Source: Agromyces terreus (GTDB taxonomy: Bacteria > Actinomycetota > Actinomycetes > Actinomycetales > Microbacteriaceae). From it: a stretch of 64,000 nucleotides of DNA. This document shows, piece after piece, positions 10,362-19,044 of this stretch. Numbering within the stretch: the stretch's first letter is position 1; every line of letters begins with the position of its first letter. Location of the stretch: assembly GCF_009749465.1 (NCBI RefSeq), contig NZ_WBIS01000005.1, forward strand, positions 62,001 through 126,000, given 5' to 3'. Position numbers and translations under genes: made by a program. The notes below the pieces were generated by a model. It ran no database searches. It saw only the letters and a program-made list of their open reading frames with translations, and was not told the origin of the DNA.

Positions 10362-11042
10362 TCAGGTGGTCGCGCCGGCCCGATAGCCGACGCCGCGGAC
10401 CGTCATGACGATGCGGGGGTTGTCGGGGTCGTGCTCGACCTTGGCCCGCAGCCGCTGCACGTGCACGTTCACCAGGCGCGTGTCGGCCTTGTAGTGGTAG
10501 CCCCACACCTGTTCGAGCAGCATCTCGCGGGTGAAGACCTGCTGGGGCTTCGACGCGAGGGTGAGCAGCAGGTCGAACTCGAGCGGGGTGAGCGAGATGC
10601 GCTCGTCGCCGCGGCGCACCTCGTGGCCGGCCGCGTCGATGGTGAGGTCGCCGACGGCGAAGACCTCGACCGCCGACTCGGGCGTAGGCCTGAGTCGCGT
10701 GCGGATGCGGGCGACGAGCTCTTTCGGGTTGAACGGCTTGACCATGTAGTCGTCGGCGCCGGACTCGAGTCCCTTGACGACGTCGGCCGTGTCGGTCTTG
10801 GCCGTGAGCATGATGATGGGCGTGCCGGACTCGGCGCGGATGCGGCCGCAGACCTCGATGCCGTCCATGCCGGGGAGCATGAGGTCGAGCAGCACGAGAT
10901 CGGGCTTCGCCTCGCGGAAGGCGGCGAGGGCGCCGGAGCCATCGCCGCAGAAGACGGGATCGAAGCCCTCGGTGCGCAGCACGATGCCGATCATCTCGGC
11001 GAGGGCCGTGTCGTCGTCGACGACGAGTACGCGTGAAGTCAT
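10362..11042 (-). CDS. mtrA: response regulator MtrA (OmpR family)
   Basis: A protein of 226 residues. The receiver domain (1-120) has the acidic pair VVDDD near 7-9, the phospho-acceptor Asp in LVLLDLMLPGMDG near 53, and the conserved Lys in MVKPFNPKEL near 102. The C-terminal winged helix (about 130-224) has LTPLEFDLLLTLASKPQQVF and the family ending TVRGVGYR. It is an essential DNA-binding regulator in related bacteria. The start is ATG 11042, with AGAGGA upstream. It leads the mtrA-mtrB-lpqB series and is divergent from the membrane-protein gene at 11230. TACGCT at 11093-11098 on the minus strand may be its -10. Confidence 0.97.
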   Translation of the reverse strand: MTSRVLVVDDDTALAEMIGIVLRTEGFDPVFCGDGSGALAAFREAKPDLVLLDLMLPGMDGIEVCGRIRAESGTPIIMLTAKTDTADVVKGLESGADDYMVKPFNPKELVARIRTRLRPTPESAVEVFAVGDLTIDAAGHEVRRGDERISLTPLEFDLLLTLASKPQQVFTREMLLEQVWGYHYKADTRLVNVHVQRLRAKVEHDPDNPRIVMTVRGVGYRAGATT

Positions 11043-11229
11043 CTGTTCATTCCTCTGCAGCCGCACCGGGGCGCGGCGGAACCAGTGGCTCAAGCGTAGC
11101 CGCACCCCACCCGCATTCGGTCGGATGCCGCGACCCGGCGTTGCCGGCGAACGTGCGGGCGCCGCCGCGCACGCGCCGTGCCACGCGATGTGCGAGCATG
11201 GGTCAACCCGCCGGAAGGAGCGCATCGAG

Positions 11230-12435
11230 GTGTCCGAACACGACTGGCAGGCGCCCGGTGCGTCGACGCCCCAGCCGCCGGCGCCCGCGCCCGTACCGCA
11301 GTGGGGCCCGCCGACGTCGGGCGAGCCGGGCGCTCCGCAGCCGCAGTACGGGGCGGCCCCTCCCGGCTACGGCGCTCCGCCGGCACCGTACGGCGCGCCC
11401 ATCGGGTGGACGCCGCCCCCGAAGCCGGGCCTGCTCCCCCTGCGGCCCATGGGCTTCGGCACCCTCCTGTGGGCGCCGTTCCGAACCCTGCGGCGCAACC
11501 CGGCCGCGACCTTCGGCAGCGGTCTGATCGTGCAGCTCGTGGCGCTCGTGGTCACCTCCGCGGTCATGGTGCCCGCCTTCCTGTTCGTGTTCGGCCGGCT
11601 CGACTCCGCGCAGCCCGACGACCTCGACGCCCTGCTGCCCGGATCCATCGGCGTGCTCGTGCTCGCGATGCTCGTCGCCGTCGCGGTCTCGGTCGTCGCG
11701 GGAGCCTTCCTGCAGGGCGTCATGATCGAGGAGGTCGCCTCCGGCACGCTCGGCCAGAAGCTCGGCCTCGGCGCGCTGTGGCGCCGCACGCTCCCCCGCA
11801 TCGGCCCGCTGCTCGGGTGGACGGCGCTCGTCTCGCTCGCCGTGCTCATCGTGATCGCCCTGCTCACCGGAATCGTCGTGCTCGGGGCGACGATCTCGCC
11901 GATCGGCCTCGCGATCGGCATCATCGTGGTCGTGATCGCCTCGCTCGGGCTCGCCGTGCTGGGGTTCTGGCTCGGCACCAGGGTCTCGCTCGTGCCGAGC
12001 ATCATCGTGCTCGAACGGGCGGGCATCGCCGCGGCGGTCCGTCGCTCGTGGCGCCTCACGACCGGCTTCTTCTGGCGCACGCTGGGCATCATCGTGCTCG
12101 TCGGGGTGCTCCTGAACATCGCGTCGCAGATCGTCCTGCAGCCGATCTCGCTCGTCGGCGGCCTCCTCCCGGCGATCGTCGACCCGACCGGCTCGGGCGC
12201 GGCCATCCCGATCACGATCGTGCTGGCCGTGGTGACGCTGCTCGTCACGCTCGTGATCGGCTCCATCACCACCGTCGTGCAGGCCGCGGTGATCGGCATC
12301 GTCTACATCGACCTGCGCATGCGCTCCGAGGGCCTCGACCTCGAACTGCAGCGCCATGTCGAGCAGCGCGACGCCGGCCTCCCGGTCGGCGACCCGTGGG
12401 CCGCTCCCGCGCCCGACGGCGGCGCCCCGGCATGA
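11230..12435 (+). CDS. multi-pass membrane protein (glycerophosphodiesterase membrane-domain type)
   Basis: A protein of 401 residues. The first 75 residues are disordered and rich in Pro, Ala, Gly and Tyr. Six or more hydrophobic segments follow between about 100 and 375, with LGQKLGLGALWRRTLPRIGPLLGW and the loop SWRLTTGFFWRTLGI typical of the membrane domain named after glycerophosphoryl diester phosphodiesterases. No phosphodiesterase catalytic domain is present. It heads the MoxR/DUF58 locus. The start is GTG 11230, with GGAAGGAG nine bases upstream. Its stop overlaps the next ATG (ATGA). The role in the complex is unknown. Confidence 0.82.
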   Translation: MSEHDWQAPGASTPQPPAPAPVPQWGPPTSGEPGAPQPQYGAAPPGYGAPPAPYGAPIGWTPPPKPGLLPLRPMGFGTLLWAPFRTLRRNPAATFGSGLIVQLVALVVTSAVMVPAFLFVFGRLDSAQPDDLDALLPGSIGVLVLAMLVAVAVSVVAGAFLQGVMIEEVASGTLGQKLGLGALWRRTLPRIGPLLGWTALVSLAVLIVIALLTGIVVLGATISPIGLAIGIIVVVIASLGLAVLGFWLGTRVSLVPSIIVLERAGIAAAVRRSWRLTTGFFWRTLGIIVLVGVLLNIASQIVLQPISLVGGLLPAIVDPTGSGAAIPITIVLAVVTLLVTLVIGSITTVVQAAVIGIVYIDLRMRSEGLDLELQRHVEQRDAGLPVGDPWAAPAPDGGAPA

Positions 12436-13097
12436 TCCGGGCCGCCGCCGAGGGCCTCGTGCGATTCGACCCGCTCGACCCCGACGCCGAGGACGCGCGC
12501 CGGTGGTTGCAGGACGAGCTCGCGGATCCCCGCTATCGCGCGGGCGAGCCGAACGCGTTCGACCGCGCGATGCAGGCGGTGCGCGACTGGTTCCTCGGGC
12601 TGCTCGACGGCGCCGGCGCGGTGTCCGCCGAGACGGTCGCCCTGCTCGTCGTGGTCGGGGTGGTCGTGCTCGTGGTCATCGGCCTCCTCGTGTTCGGCGT
12701 GCCGCGACTCCGGCGGCGGCGCCGGGCCGAGCCGGCGTCCTTCGAGGACGACCGCCGCGATGCCGCGACGATCCGCCGCGCCGCCGAGGCCGCCGCCCGT
12801 TCGGGCGACTGGCCGCTCGCGATCGAGGAGCGGTTCCGCGCGCTCGTGCGCGAGCTCGTCGTGCGCGAGCTCGTGCAGGTGCATCCGGGCAGCACGGCTC
12901 GGGCGCTGGCGGATGCCGCGGCACGGCCCTTCCCCGCGTTCGCGGCCGATCTCGCGGGCGCCGCCGCCGACTTCGACGGGGTGCGCTACCTCGACCGCCC
13001 GGGCGACGCCGACGCGTATGCGCGCGTCACCGAGCTCGACGATGCCCTCCGCGAGGCTCGCCCCGCCCTCGCCGACGGTTCGGGGGCACGACGATGA
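12432..13097 (+). CDS. DUF4129 domain membrane protein
   Basis: A protein of 221 residues. A cytoplasmic or periplasmic N-terminal part contains RRWLQDELADPRYR, and one strong membrane segment spans about 68-90. The DUF4129 part follows (about 110-215), with WPLAIEERFRALVRELVVRE and HPGSTARALADAA. DUF4129 proteins accompany MoxR/DUF58 operons and often sit next to transglutaminase genes. Both ends are coupled by ATGA overlaps to the flanking genes. Specific function unknown. Confidence 0.88.
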   Translation: MIRAAAEGLVRFDPLDPDAEDARRWLQDELADPRYRAGEPNAFDRAMQAVRDWFLGLLDGAGAVSAETVALLVVVGVVVLVVIGLLVFGVPRLRRRRRAEPASFEDDRRDAATIRRAAEAAARSGDWPLAIEERFRALVRELVVRELVQVHPGSTARALADAAARPFPAFAADLAGAAADFDGVRYLDRPGDADAYARVTELDDALREARPALADGSGARR

Positions 13098-14530
13098 CCT
13101 CGACGGCGACCCCGAAGGCGCCCGCCACGGCCGCGTCGTCCCGCGACGCCTCGGGTTCCTCGCCCGACGCCGCCGCCCTCACCCCGACGCCGCTCGCGCT
13201 CCTGCGTCGCGGCCGCACGTGGATCGTTCTCGGCGCGGTGCTCGTCGTGGGCGCGATCGCCGTGTTCGCGATCCAGGGCGGCATCCGCTCGCAGGGTTCG
13301 ACGCTCGGGCCCGACGATGCCGGGCAGACCGGGTCGCGGGCGCTCGTCGAGGTGCTCCGCGACCACGGTGTGGCCGTCACCGCCACGAGATCCCTCGACG
13401 ACACCCTCGAGGCCGTCGACGCGGCGGGCGGCGACGCGACCGTGCTGCTCTACGACGAATACGGAACGCTCGACCGAGCGCGGCTGCTCGAACTCGCCGA
13501 CACGGTCGACGCCGGCGCGCGCCTCGTCGTCGCGGCCCCCGGGTTCCGCGCGCTCGAGGCGCTCGCCCCCGGCGTCCGCCTCGCGGGCGACGCACCGGGA
13601 CCGATCGACGACGTCGACTGCGAACTGCGGGCCGCGACGCAGGCCGAGGCGCTCTCCGACGGCCAGCGCCTCCTGACGATCGACGACGACGCGGCGGCCG
13701 AGGGCTGGCGCGGCTGCTTCCGCGAGGGCGACGGATTCGCCGTGGCCGTCGGGCCCGGGCCCGCGGGTGCCGGCGGCGACGCGGCATCCGATCGCCTCTC
13801 GCTCGTCGGCGCAGAGACCGTGTTCACCAACGATCGCATCGACGAGCGCGGCAATGCGGCCCTCGCGATCGGCCTGCTCGGCGCCGCCGACGAGCTCGTC
13901 TGGTACCTGCCCGGCCCGTCCGATGCGGATGCCGCGACCGCGCCGACGCTCGGCGAGCTGACGCCCGGCTGGGTGAGCCCGGTGCTCGTGCTCGCACTCG
14001 TCGTCACCGTCGCCGCCGGCGTCTGGCGCGGGCGGCGGCTCGGCCCGCTCGTCGTCGAACGCCTGCCCGTCACGGTGCCCGCCGGCGAGACGCGTCAGGG
14101 CCGCGCGCGCCTGTACGCCCGATCCGCCCAGCGGGAGCACGCCCTCGACCAGCTGCGCATGGCGGCGGTATGGCGGTTCGCGACGGCGCTCAAGCTCCCC
14201 CGCACGACCGAGGTCACGGTCATCGCCGATGCCGTGGCGCAGTCCACGGGTCGCGACAGGGCCACGGTGCGGCACCTGCTCGTGGACGAGTCGCCCGCGA
14301 ACGACGCGGCATTCCTGCGGCTCGGCGGCGAGCTGGCCGACCTCGAACGCGACCTCGCGCGCGCCGTGCGACCCGACGGCCGGTCGTCGCCGCCCGCCCG
14401 CCCCGCGGCATCCGCCCGCCCCGCGGCATCCGCCCGCCCCGCGGCATCCGCCGGCCCCGCGGCATCCGCTGGCCCCGCGGCATCCGCGCCCGAACCCACC
14501 GCAGACGACCAGCCAGGAAGGCAGCCATGA
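13094..14530 (+). CDS. DUF4350 domain membrane protein
   Basis: A protein of 478 residues. One membrane segment is at about 42-62, then an extracytoplasmic DUF4350 domain (about 70-270), starting QGSTLGPDDAGQTGSRALVE and containing VLLYDEYGTLDRARLLELAD, which resembles the glutamine-amidotransferase-like DUF4350 fold. A second membrane segment is near 300-318, and a cytoplasmic helical region ends the ordered part. The last 60 residues hold a repeated P-A-A-S-A-R/G unit encoded by an 18-bp repeat. It is joined to its neighbours by ATGA overlaps on both sides. It probably belongs to a membrane assembly served by the MoxR ATPase; this is inference. Confidence 0.88.
   Translation: MTSTATPKAPATAASSRDASGSSPDAAALTPTPLALLRRGRTWIVLGAVLVVGAIAVFAIQGGIRSQGSTLGPDDAGQTGSRALVEVLRDHGVAVTATRSLDDTLEAVDAAGGDATVLLYDEYGTLDRARLLELADTVDAGARLVVAAPGFRALEALAPGVRLAGDAPGPIDDVDCELRAATQAEALSDGQRLLTIDDDAAAEGWRGCFREGDGFAVAVGPGPAGAGGDAASDRLSLVGAETVFTNDRIDERGNAALAIGLLGAADELVWYLPGPSDADAATAPTLGELTPGWVSPVLVLALVVTVAAGVWRGRRLGPLVVERLPVTVPAGETRQGRARLYARSAQREHALDQLRMAAVWRFATALKLPRTTEVTVIADAVAQSTGRDRATVRHLLVDESPANDAAFLRLGGELADLERDLARAVRPDGRSSPPARPAASARPAASARPAASAGPAASAGPAASAPEPTADDQPGRQP
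14405..14494 (+). repeat. five 18-bp tandem repeats inside the DUF4350 gene
   Basis: GCGGCATCC recurs at 14405, 14423, 14441, 14459 and 14477, with the intervening bases nearly identical. Each unit encodes P-A-A-S-A plus Arg, Gly or Pro. It keeps the reading frame, so copy number could vary without breaking the protein. Confidence 0.9.
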
Positions 14531-15561
14531 CCGACACGACGCCCGCCGAGCCGACCGACCCCGCGGAGCCGACCGGCTCCGCCGCCGCGCCGACGCAGGC
14601 GCAGCGCACCGACGAGGAGCTCCGCGCCGCGCTGAACCGCGTGCGCACCGAGGTCGGCAAGGCCGTCGTCGCGCAGGACGGCGCCGTCACCGGGCTCATC
14701 ATCGCCCTGCTCACGCGCGGCCACGTGCTGCTCGAGGGCGTTCCGGGCGTCGCGAAAACGCTGCTCGTGCGCACCCTCAGCCGCACCCTGCACCTCGAGA
14801 CGAGGCGGCTGCAGTTCACGCCCGACCTCATGCCGGGCGACGTCACCGGCTCGCTCGCGTTCGACCCGCGCACGGGCGAGTTCGACTTCCGCGAGGGGCC
14901 GGTGTTCACGAACATCCTGCTCGCCGACGAGATCAACCGCACGCCGCCGAAGACCCAGTCGGCGCTCCTCGAGGCGATGGAGGAACGCCAGGTCTCCGCC
15001 GACGGCACGACCCGCCCGCTGCCCGAGCCGTTCCTCGTCGCCGCGACGCAGAACCCCATCGAGTACGAGGGAACCTACTCGCTCCCCGAGGCGCAGCTCG
15101 ACCGGTTCCTGCTCAAGCTCGTGCTCGAGGTGCCCGAGCGCGACGCCGAGTTCGCGATCCTGCGCCGCCACGCCGACGGCTTCGACCCGCACGACCTCGC
15201 CGCAGCCGGGGTCGAACCGGTGCTGGGCGCGGCCGAGCTCGACGCGGCACGCCGCGCCGCGGCATCCGTTCGCGTCTCCGACGACGTGCTCGCCTACCTC
15301 GTCGACCTCGCCCGCGCGAGCCGCCGCTCGCCGTCGCTGCGCCTCGGCGTGAGTCCGCGCGCGACGACCGGACTGCTCGCCGCCGCGAAGGCGTGGGCCT
15401 GGCTGACCGCGTACGAGTCCGTGACGCCCGACCACATCCAGGCGATGCTGCTGCCCGTGTGGCGCCACCGCGTGCAGCTGCGGCCCGAGGCCGAGCTCGA
15501 GGGCGTCTCCGTCGACGCCGTGCTGCAGGCCATCATGCAGCAGGTGCAGGTGCCCCTCTGA
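14527..15561 (+). CDS. moxR: MoxR-family AAA+ ATPase
   Basis: A protein of 344 residues. After a disordered start of about 35 residues comes the AAA_3 domain: Walker A GVPGVAKTLLVRTL near 75, Walker B ILLADEINR near 138, sensor 1 VAATQNPIEYEGTY near 180, and the arginine-finger/lid region with LGVSPRATTGLLAAAKAWA. MoxR ATPases act as chaperones that activate partner proteins, commonly the DUF58/VWA proteins encoded beside them. The start is ATG 14527 with AGGAAGG upstream, overlapping the previous stop. The DUF58 gene follows after a single base. Confidence 0.95.
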   Translation: MTDTTPAEPTDPAEPTGSAAAPTQAQRTDEELRAALNRVRTEVGKAVVAQDGAVTGLIIALLTRGHVLLEGVPGVAKTLLVRTLSRTLHLETRRLQFTPDLMPGDVTGSLAFDPRTGEFDFREGPVFTNILLADEINRTPPKTQSALLEAMEERQVSADGTTRPLPEPFLVAATQNPIEYEGTYSLPEAQLDRFLLKLVLEVPERDAEFAILRRHADGFDPHDLAAAGVEPVLGAAELDAARRAAASVRVSDDVLAYLVDLARASRRSPSLRLGVSPRATTGLLAAAKAWAWLTAYESVTPDHIQAMLLPVWRHRVQLRPEAELEGVSVDAVLQAIMQQVQVPL

Positions 15562-15562
15562 C

Positions 15563-16900
15563 ATGGCGGTCACCGGACGGTTCGTGCTGCTCGTCGCCTT
15601 CGGCGTCGCGCCCGTCGTCGTCGCGGGCTTCTCCGGGGCGGAAGCCGCGTGGTTCGCGCTCCTCGGCTGGCTCGCGCTCTCGGTCGGGCTGGGCGCGATC
15701 GACCTCTCGCTCGCGGCGTCCCCGCGCCGGGTCGTCCTCGAGCGCGATCTGCCGCCCCGGGTCCGTCTCGGGGAGTCGGTCGTCTCGACCCTGAGCATCG
15801 CGAACACGGGCGAGCGGATGCTCCGCGCCACCGTTCGCGACGGCTGGGAGCCCTCGGCCGGGGTCGACGGCGCCAACCGCAGCAGCGTGGTCGTGCCCGC
15901 GGGCGAGCGTCGCAGCATCCGCCTGCGCCTGCAGCCGCGACGACGCGGCGACCGCCGCGCCGAGCACGTCGCGATCCGCGCGGCCGGACCGCTCGGCCTC
16001 TGGTCCCGGCAGGCGACGCTCTCCTCGCCCGGACTGCTGCGCGTGCTGCCGCCGTTCCACTCGCGCGTGCACCTGCCGGCGCGGCTCACCCGGCTGCGCG
16101 AACTCGACGGCCGCACGCCGCTGCTCGTGCGCGGGCAGGGCACCGAGTTCGACTCGATCCGCGAGTACGTGCGCGGCGACGACGTGCGCTCCATCGACTG
16201 GCGCGCCACCGCCAGGCACGTCGACCCCGGCGCCCGCGGCAGCGCGAAGCTCATGGTGCGCACCTGGCGGCCCGAGCGCGACCGTCGCATCGTCATCGTC
16301 GCCGACACCTCGCGCACGGCCGCCGCGCGCATCGCCGACGAACCCCGGCTCGACACGGCCTGGGAATCGACGCTCCTGCTCTCCGCGCTCGCGACGCACG
16401 CCGGCGACCGCGTCGACTTCCTCGCCTGGGACCGCCGAGCCCGGGCCCGGGTCACCGGCGCGAGCGGCCCGCACCTGCTCGCCCGGCTCGTCGACGCGAT
16501 GGCCGACGTCGAGGCCGAGCTCATCGAGGCGGACTGGACCGGGCTGCCCGCCCAGATCCGTCGCATCACGAGCCGCCGCGCGCTCGTCGTGCTGCTCACC
16601 GCGGCCGACGCCCCCGGCTCGGCCCGCGGGCTGCTCTCGGTGCTGCCGCAGCTCGCCGCGCGCCACACCGTCATCGTCGCCTCGGTGCTCGACCCCGACA
16701 CGGTGGCCGACGCCGCCCGCCGCGACGGCGTCGACGACCTCTACCTCGCCGCAGCGTCCGAACGGTCGAACCTCGACGGCGAGCGCGTCGCCGCCGCGAT
16801 CCGCCGTTCGGGGGCGCACACGGTCTCGGCCGCACCCCGCGAACTGCCGCCCGCGCTGGCCGACCGGTACCTCGACCTGAAGGCGTCCGGGCTGCTCTGA
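15563..16900 (+). CDS. DUF58 domain protein
   Basis: A protein of 445 residues. Two hydrophobic segments lie at about 8-50. Residues about 190-275 form the DUF58 core, EFDSIREYVRGDDVRSIDW followed by WRPERDRRIVIVADTSRTAA, the start of a von Willebrand A-like fold with a partly altered metal-site motif (DTSRT). DUF58 proteins pair with MoxR ATPases. This is the last gene of the five-gene coupled operon that starts at 11230. Function in Actinobacteria is not settled. Confidence 0.9.
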   Translation: MAVTGRFVLLVAFGVAPVVVAGFSGAEAAWFALLGWLALSVGLGAIDLSLAASPRRVVLERDLPPRVRLGESVVSTLSIANTGERMLRATVRDGWEPSAGVDGANRSSVVVPAGERRSIRLRLQPRRRGDRRAEHVAIRAAGPLGLWSRQATLSSPGLLRVLPPFHSRVHLPARLTRLRELDGRTPLLVRGQGTEFDSIREYVRGDDVRSIDWRATARHVDPGARGSAKLMVRTWRPERDRRIVIVADTSRTAAARIADEPRLDTAWESTLLLSALATHAGDRVDFLAWDRRARARVTGASGPHLLARLVDAMADVEAELIEADWTGLPAQIRRITSRRALVVLLTAADAPGSARGLLSVLPQLAARHTVIVASVLDPDTVADAARRDGVDDLYLAAASERSNLDGERVAAAIRRSGAHTVSAAPRELPPALADRYLDLKASGLL

Positions 16901-17072
16901 AACGCCGCCCCGCACACGGCCGCGGCGAACGGTCGGGTAACGATTTCGCCATGCGCGGCGAAGTTGCCGTGTCGGAGGCATCCGCATCGCTATCTTCGCA
17001 ATCGATCGGCGATGGGGGTCGCCGTTCCATTCGCCTCTCCATCTCCCCGTTCTCCCATCGAAAGGATCGGTC

Positions 17073-17804
17073 ATGTCCGATACGACTCCCGCCAGCACGC
17101 CTTCGACCGTGCAGCGACTCACCGCCGAGGTCATCGGCACCTTCATCCTCGTCTTCGCCGTCATCGGCGCCGTCTTCTTCGCCTCCGCCGACACGGGGCT
17201 GCTGGGCGTCGCCTTCGCCCTCGGCCTCTCCGTCGTGGTCGGCGCCTACGCGTTCGGCCCGATCTCGGGCGGCCACTTCAACCCCGCCGTGACGCTCGGG
17301 CTCGCGGTCGCCGGCCGCTTCGCCTGGCGCGACACGCTCGGCTACATCGCCGCGCAGATCGTCGGCGGCATCCTCGCGTCGCTCGCGCTGCTCGGCATCC
17401 TCTCGGCGGGCCCCGTGTTCGACCTGGCGGCCTTCACGAAGGCGTCGACCGGATACGACGAACTGTCGCCCGGCGGCTTCGGCATCGGCTCGTTCTTCAT
17501 CGTCGAGATCGTGGCGACCGCGGTGTTCCTGTTCGTCATCCTCGGCGTGACCTCGGCCGGCCGTTCCGCATCGAACTTCGCGCCCCTCGCGATCGGCCTC
17601 ACCCTCACCGTCCTGCTGCTCGTCGCCGGCAACGTGTCCAACGGTTCGTTCAACCCGGCCCGCTCGATCGCGACGGCCGTCTTCGGCGGCGAGATCGCCC
17701 TGACCCAGCTCTGGGCGTCGATCGTCGCCCCGATCGTCGGCGCGATGCTCGCCGGCGTGATCTACAAGGCGGTCTTCGACCGGCCCGCGAAGCTGACCGC
17801 GTAG
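17073..17804 (+). CDS. aquaporin/MIP-family channel with atypical filter
   Basis: A protein of 243 residues with six membrane helices and both half-helix motifs, HFNPAVT near 70 and SFNPARS near 195. The family moves water, glycerol or other small neutral solutes. Aligned by eye to E. coli AqpZ, the four filter positions Phe, His, Thr, Arg read Leu, Leu, Gly, Arg here. That suggests a wide, less polar pore rather than a strict water channel. The start is ATG 17073 with AAGGA upstream, and a TATCTT -10-like element lies at 16991-16996. It sits between the DUF58 and SpoIIM-like genes, where related genomes usually have no channel gene. The name aqpZ is avoided because of the filter. Confidence 0.9.
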   Translation: MSDTTPASTPSTVQRLTAEVIGTFILVFAVIGAVFFASADTGLLGVAFALGLSVVVGAYAFGPISGGHFNPAVTLGLAVAGRFAWRDTLGYIAAQIVGGILASLALLGILSAGPVFDLAAFTKASTGYDELSPGGFGIGSFFIVEIVATAVFLFVILGVTSAGRSASNFAPLAIGLTLTVLLLVAGNVSNGSFNPARSIATAVFGGEIALTQLWASIVAPIVGAMLAGVIYKAVFDRPAKLTA

Positions 17805-17870
17805 CGGGTACCGCGTCGCGGGTCGCTGGCCACGGCTGCAGGCTGCGGCTCGCACGCGGCCCATGAACCT

Positions 17871-17903
17871 CGAACGGCGGATGTCTCGGACATCCGCCGT
17901 TCG
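17871..17903 (+). terminator. terminator hairpin after the aquaporin gene
   Basis: A perfect 15-bp stem (CGAACGGCGGATGTC) with loop TCG, 67 bases after the aquaporin stop. There is no T tract. Confidence 0.75.
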
Positions 17904-17933
17904 TCGTCTCCGCCGGTGCCCGCAGGCGCGCCG

Positions 17934-17995
17934 GATGCAGGAAACGAGGCGGCATCCCCCGCTCACAGCGAGGATGGCGCCTCGTTTCCTGCATC
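17934..17995. terminator. long inverted repeat between convergent genes
   Basis: Perfect 17-bp arms (GATGCAGGAAACGAGGC and its complement) flank a 28-base centre that can pair further in part. It lies between the aquaporin hairpin and the end of the SpoIIM-like gene, so it probably serves as that gene's terminator. A small RNA or recombination site cannot be excluded. Confidence 0.55.
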
Positions 17996-18031
17996 GTGCA
18001 CCGATCACACGCGCGAAGCCGCCGGCGGGCG

Positions 18032-19027
18032 TCAGCCCGCGACGATGCGCGTCGCGCCCGCGTCGAACGCGCCGATGTCGCCGGTGGCCCCTGCCCGGTG
18101 GGCGCGCCGCCCGAGCACGAGCATGTACACGAGGAATCCGGCGAGCGCGGCGGCGCCGATGCCGATCTTGACGGGCCAGGGCCACGGTGCGGGCGTCACG
18201 AATCCCTCGATGAGCCCCGACACGAAGAGGAAGAACACGAGGCCGATCGCGACCGTGAACAGCGCCCGCGCGTCCTGCGCGAGCGCGACGCCCCGCGACC
18301 TCGGCCCCGGTGCGACCCACGCCCAGAAGATGCGCAGCCCGGCGGCGGCCGCCACGAAGATGCACGTGAGCTCGAGCAGCCCGTGCGGCGCGATGTACAG
18401 GAAGAACGTGTCGGCCTCGTCGTAGGCGAACATGATGGCGGCCGTGACGCCGAGGTTCTGCGCGTTCTGCAGGATCACGAACGGCACCCAGAGCCCGGTG
18501 ATGCCGAACGCGACGCACTGCGCGGCGATCCACGCGTTGTTGGTCCAGACGGAGCCCGCGAACGACGCCGCCGGATGCTCGGAGTAGTACGCGACGAATC
18601 CTTCATCGGCCAACTGCTGCAGTTCGGCCTCGTCGCCGAGCCCGGCGAGCACACGGGGGTCTGAGCCGATCCACCACGCGTAGAGACCGGCGACGACGAC
18701 CGTGGCGATCGCGACCGCGAGGGTCAGCCAGCGCACCCGGTAGAGCGCCGCCGGGAGGTCGACGACGGCGAACCGGGTGAACAGCTTCAACGGGTTCTCG
18801 GGCGTGCCCGTGAACCGGAGACGGGCCCGCGCGAGGCTGACCGAGAGGCGGTCGCCGAGCGTCGTCGATCCGATGGTGGCCTGCATGAGGGAGAGATCGG
18901 ATGCCGCGCCCTGATACCGCTCGATGAGCTCGTCGGCCTCGCTGCCGTCGAGGCGCCGCGACCGTGCGAGCGCGTCGAGCCGCTGCCATTCGTCGTGGCG
19001 GGCGGAGGCGAGCGCGTCGAGGTCCAT
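18032..19027 (-). CDS. SpoIIM-like (DUF95) membrane protein
   Basis: A protein of 331 residues. The N-terminal 95 residues are soluble and helical (EADELIERYQGAASDLSLMQ). Five or so membrane segments follow between about 100 and 310, with the family loop TNNAWIAAQCVAFGITGLW and YIAPHGLLELTCIFVAAAAG. It is related to stage II sporulation protein M, but this lineage does not sporulate. In Actinobacteria the gene stands divergent from an RDD gene next to MoxR/DUF58, as here. No Shine-Dalgarno site is seen; TAGTAT eight bases before the ATG suggests a leaderless message. Confidence 0.9.
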   Translation of the reverse strand: MDLDALASARHDEWQRLDALARSRRLDGSEADELIERYQGAASDLSLMQATIGSTTLGDRLSVSLARARLRFTGTPENPLKLFTRFAVVDLPAALYRVRWLTLAVAIATVVVAGLYAWWIGSDPRVLAGLGDEAELQQLADEGFVAYYSEHPAASFAGSVWTNNAWIAAQCVAFGITGLWVPFVILQNAQNLGVTAAIMFAYDEADTFFLYIAPHGLLELTCIFVAAAAGLRIFWAWVAPGPRSRGVALAQDARALFTVAIGLVFFLFVSGLIEGFVTPAPWPWPVKIGIGAAALAGFLVYMLVLGRRAHRAGATGDIGAFDAGATRIVAG

Positions 19028-19035
19028 CTGCTTGA

Positions 19036-19041
19036 ATACTA
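19036..19041 (-). promoter_or_regulatory. -10 element TAGTAT in a 17-bp divergent gap
   Basis: TAGTAT on the minus strand lies eight bases before the ATG of the SpoIIM-like gene. The opposite strand reads ATACTAGCC directly before the ATG of the RDD gene. The two start codons are only 17 bases apart, so both messages would be leaderless or nearly so. Confidence 0.45.
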
Positions 19042-19044
19042 GCC

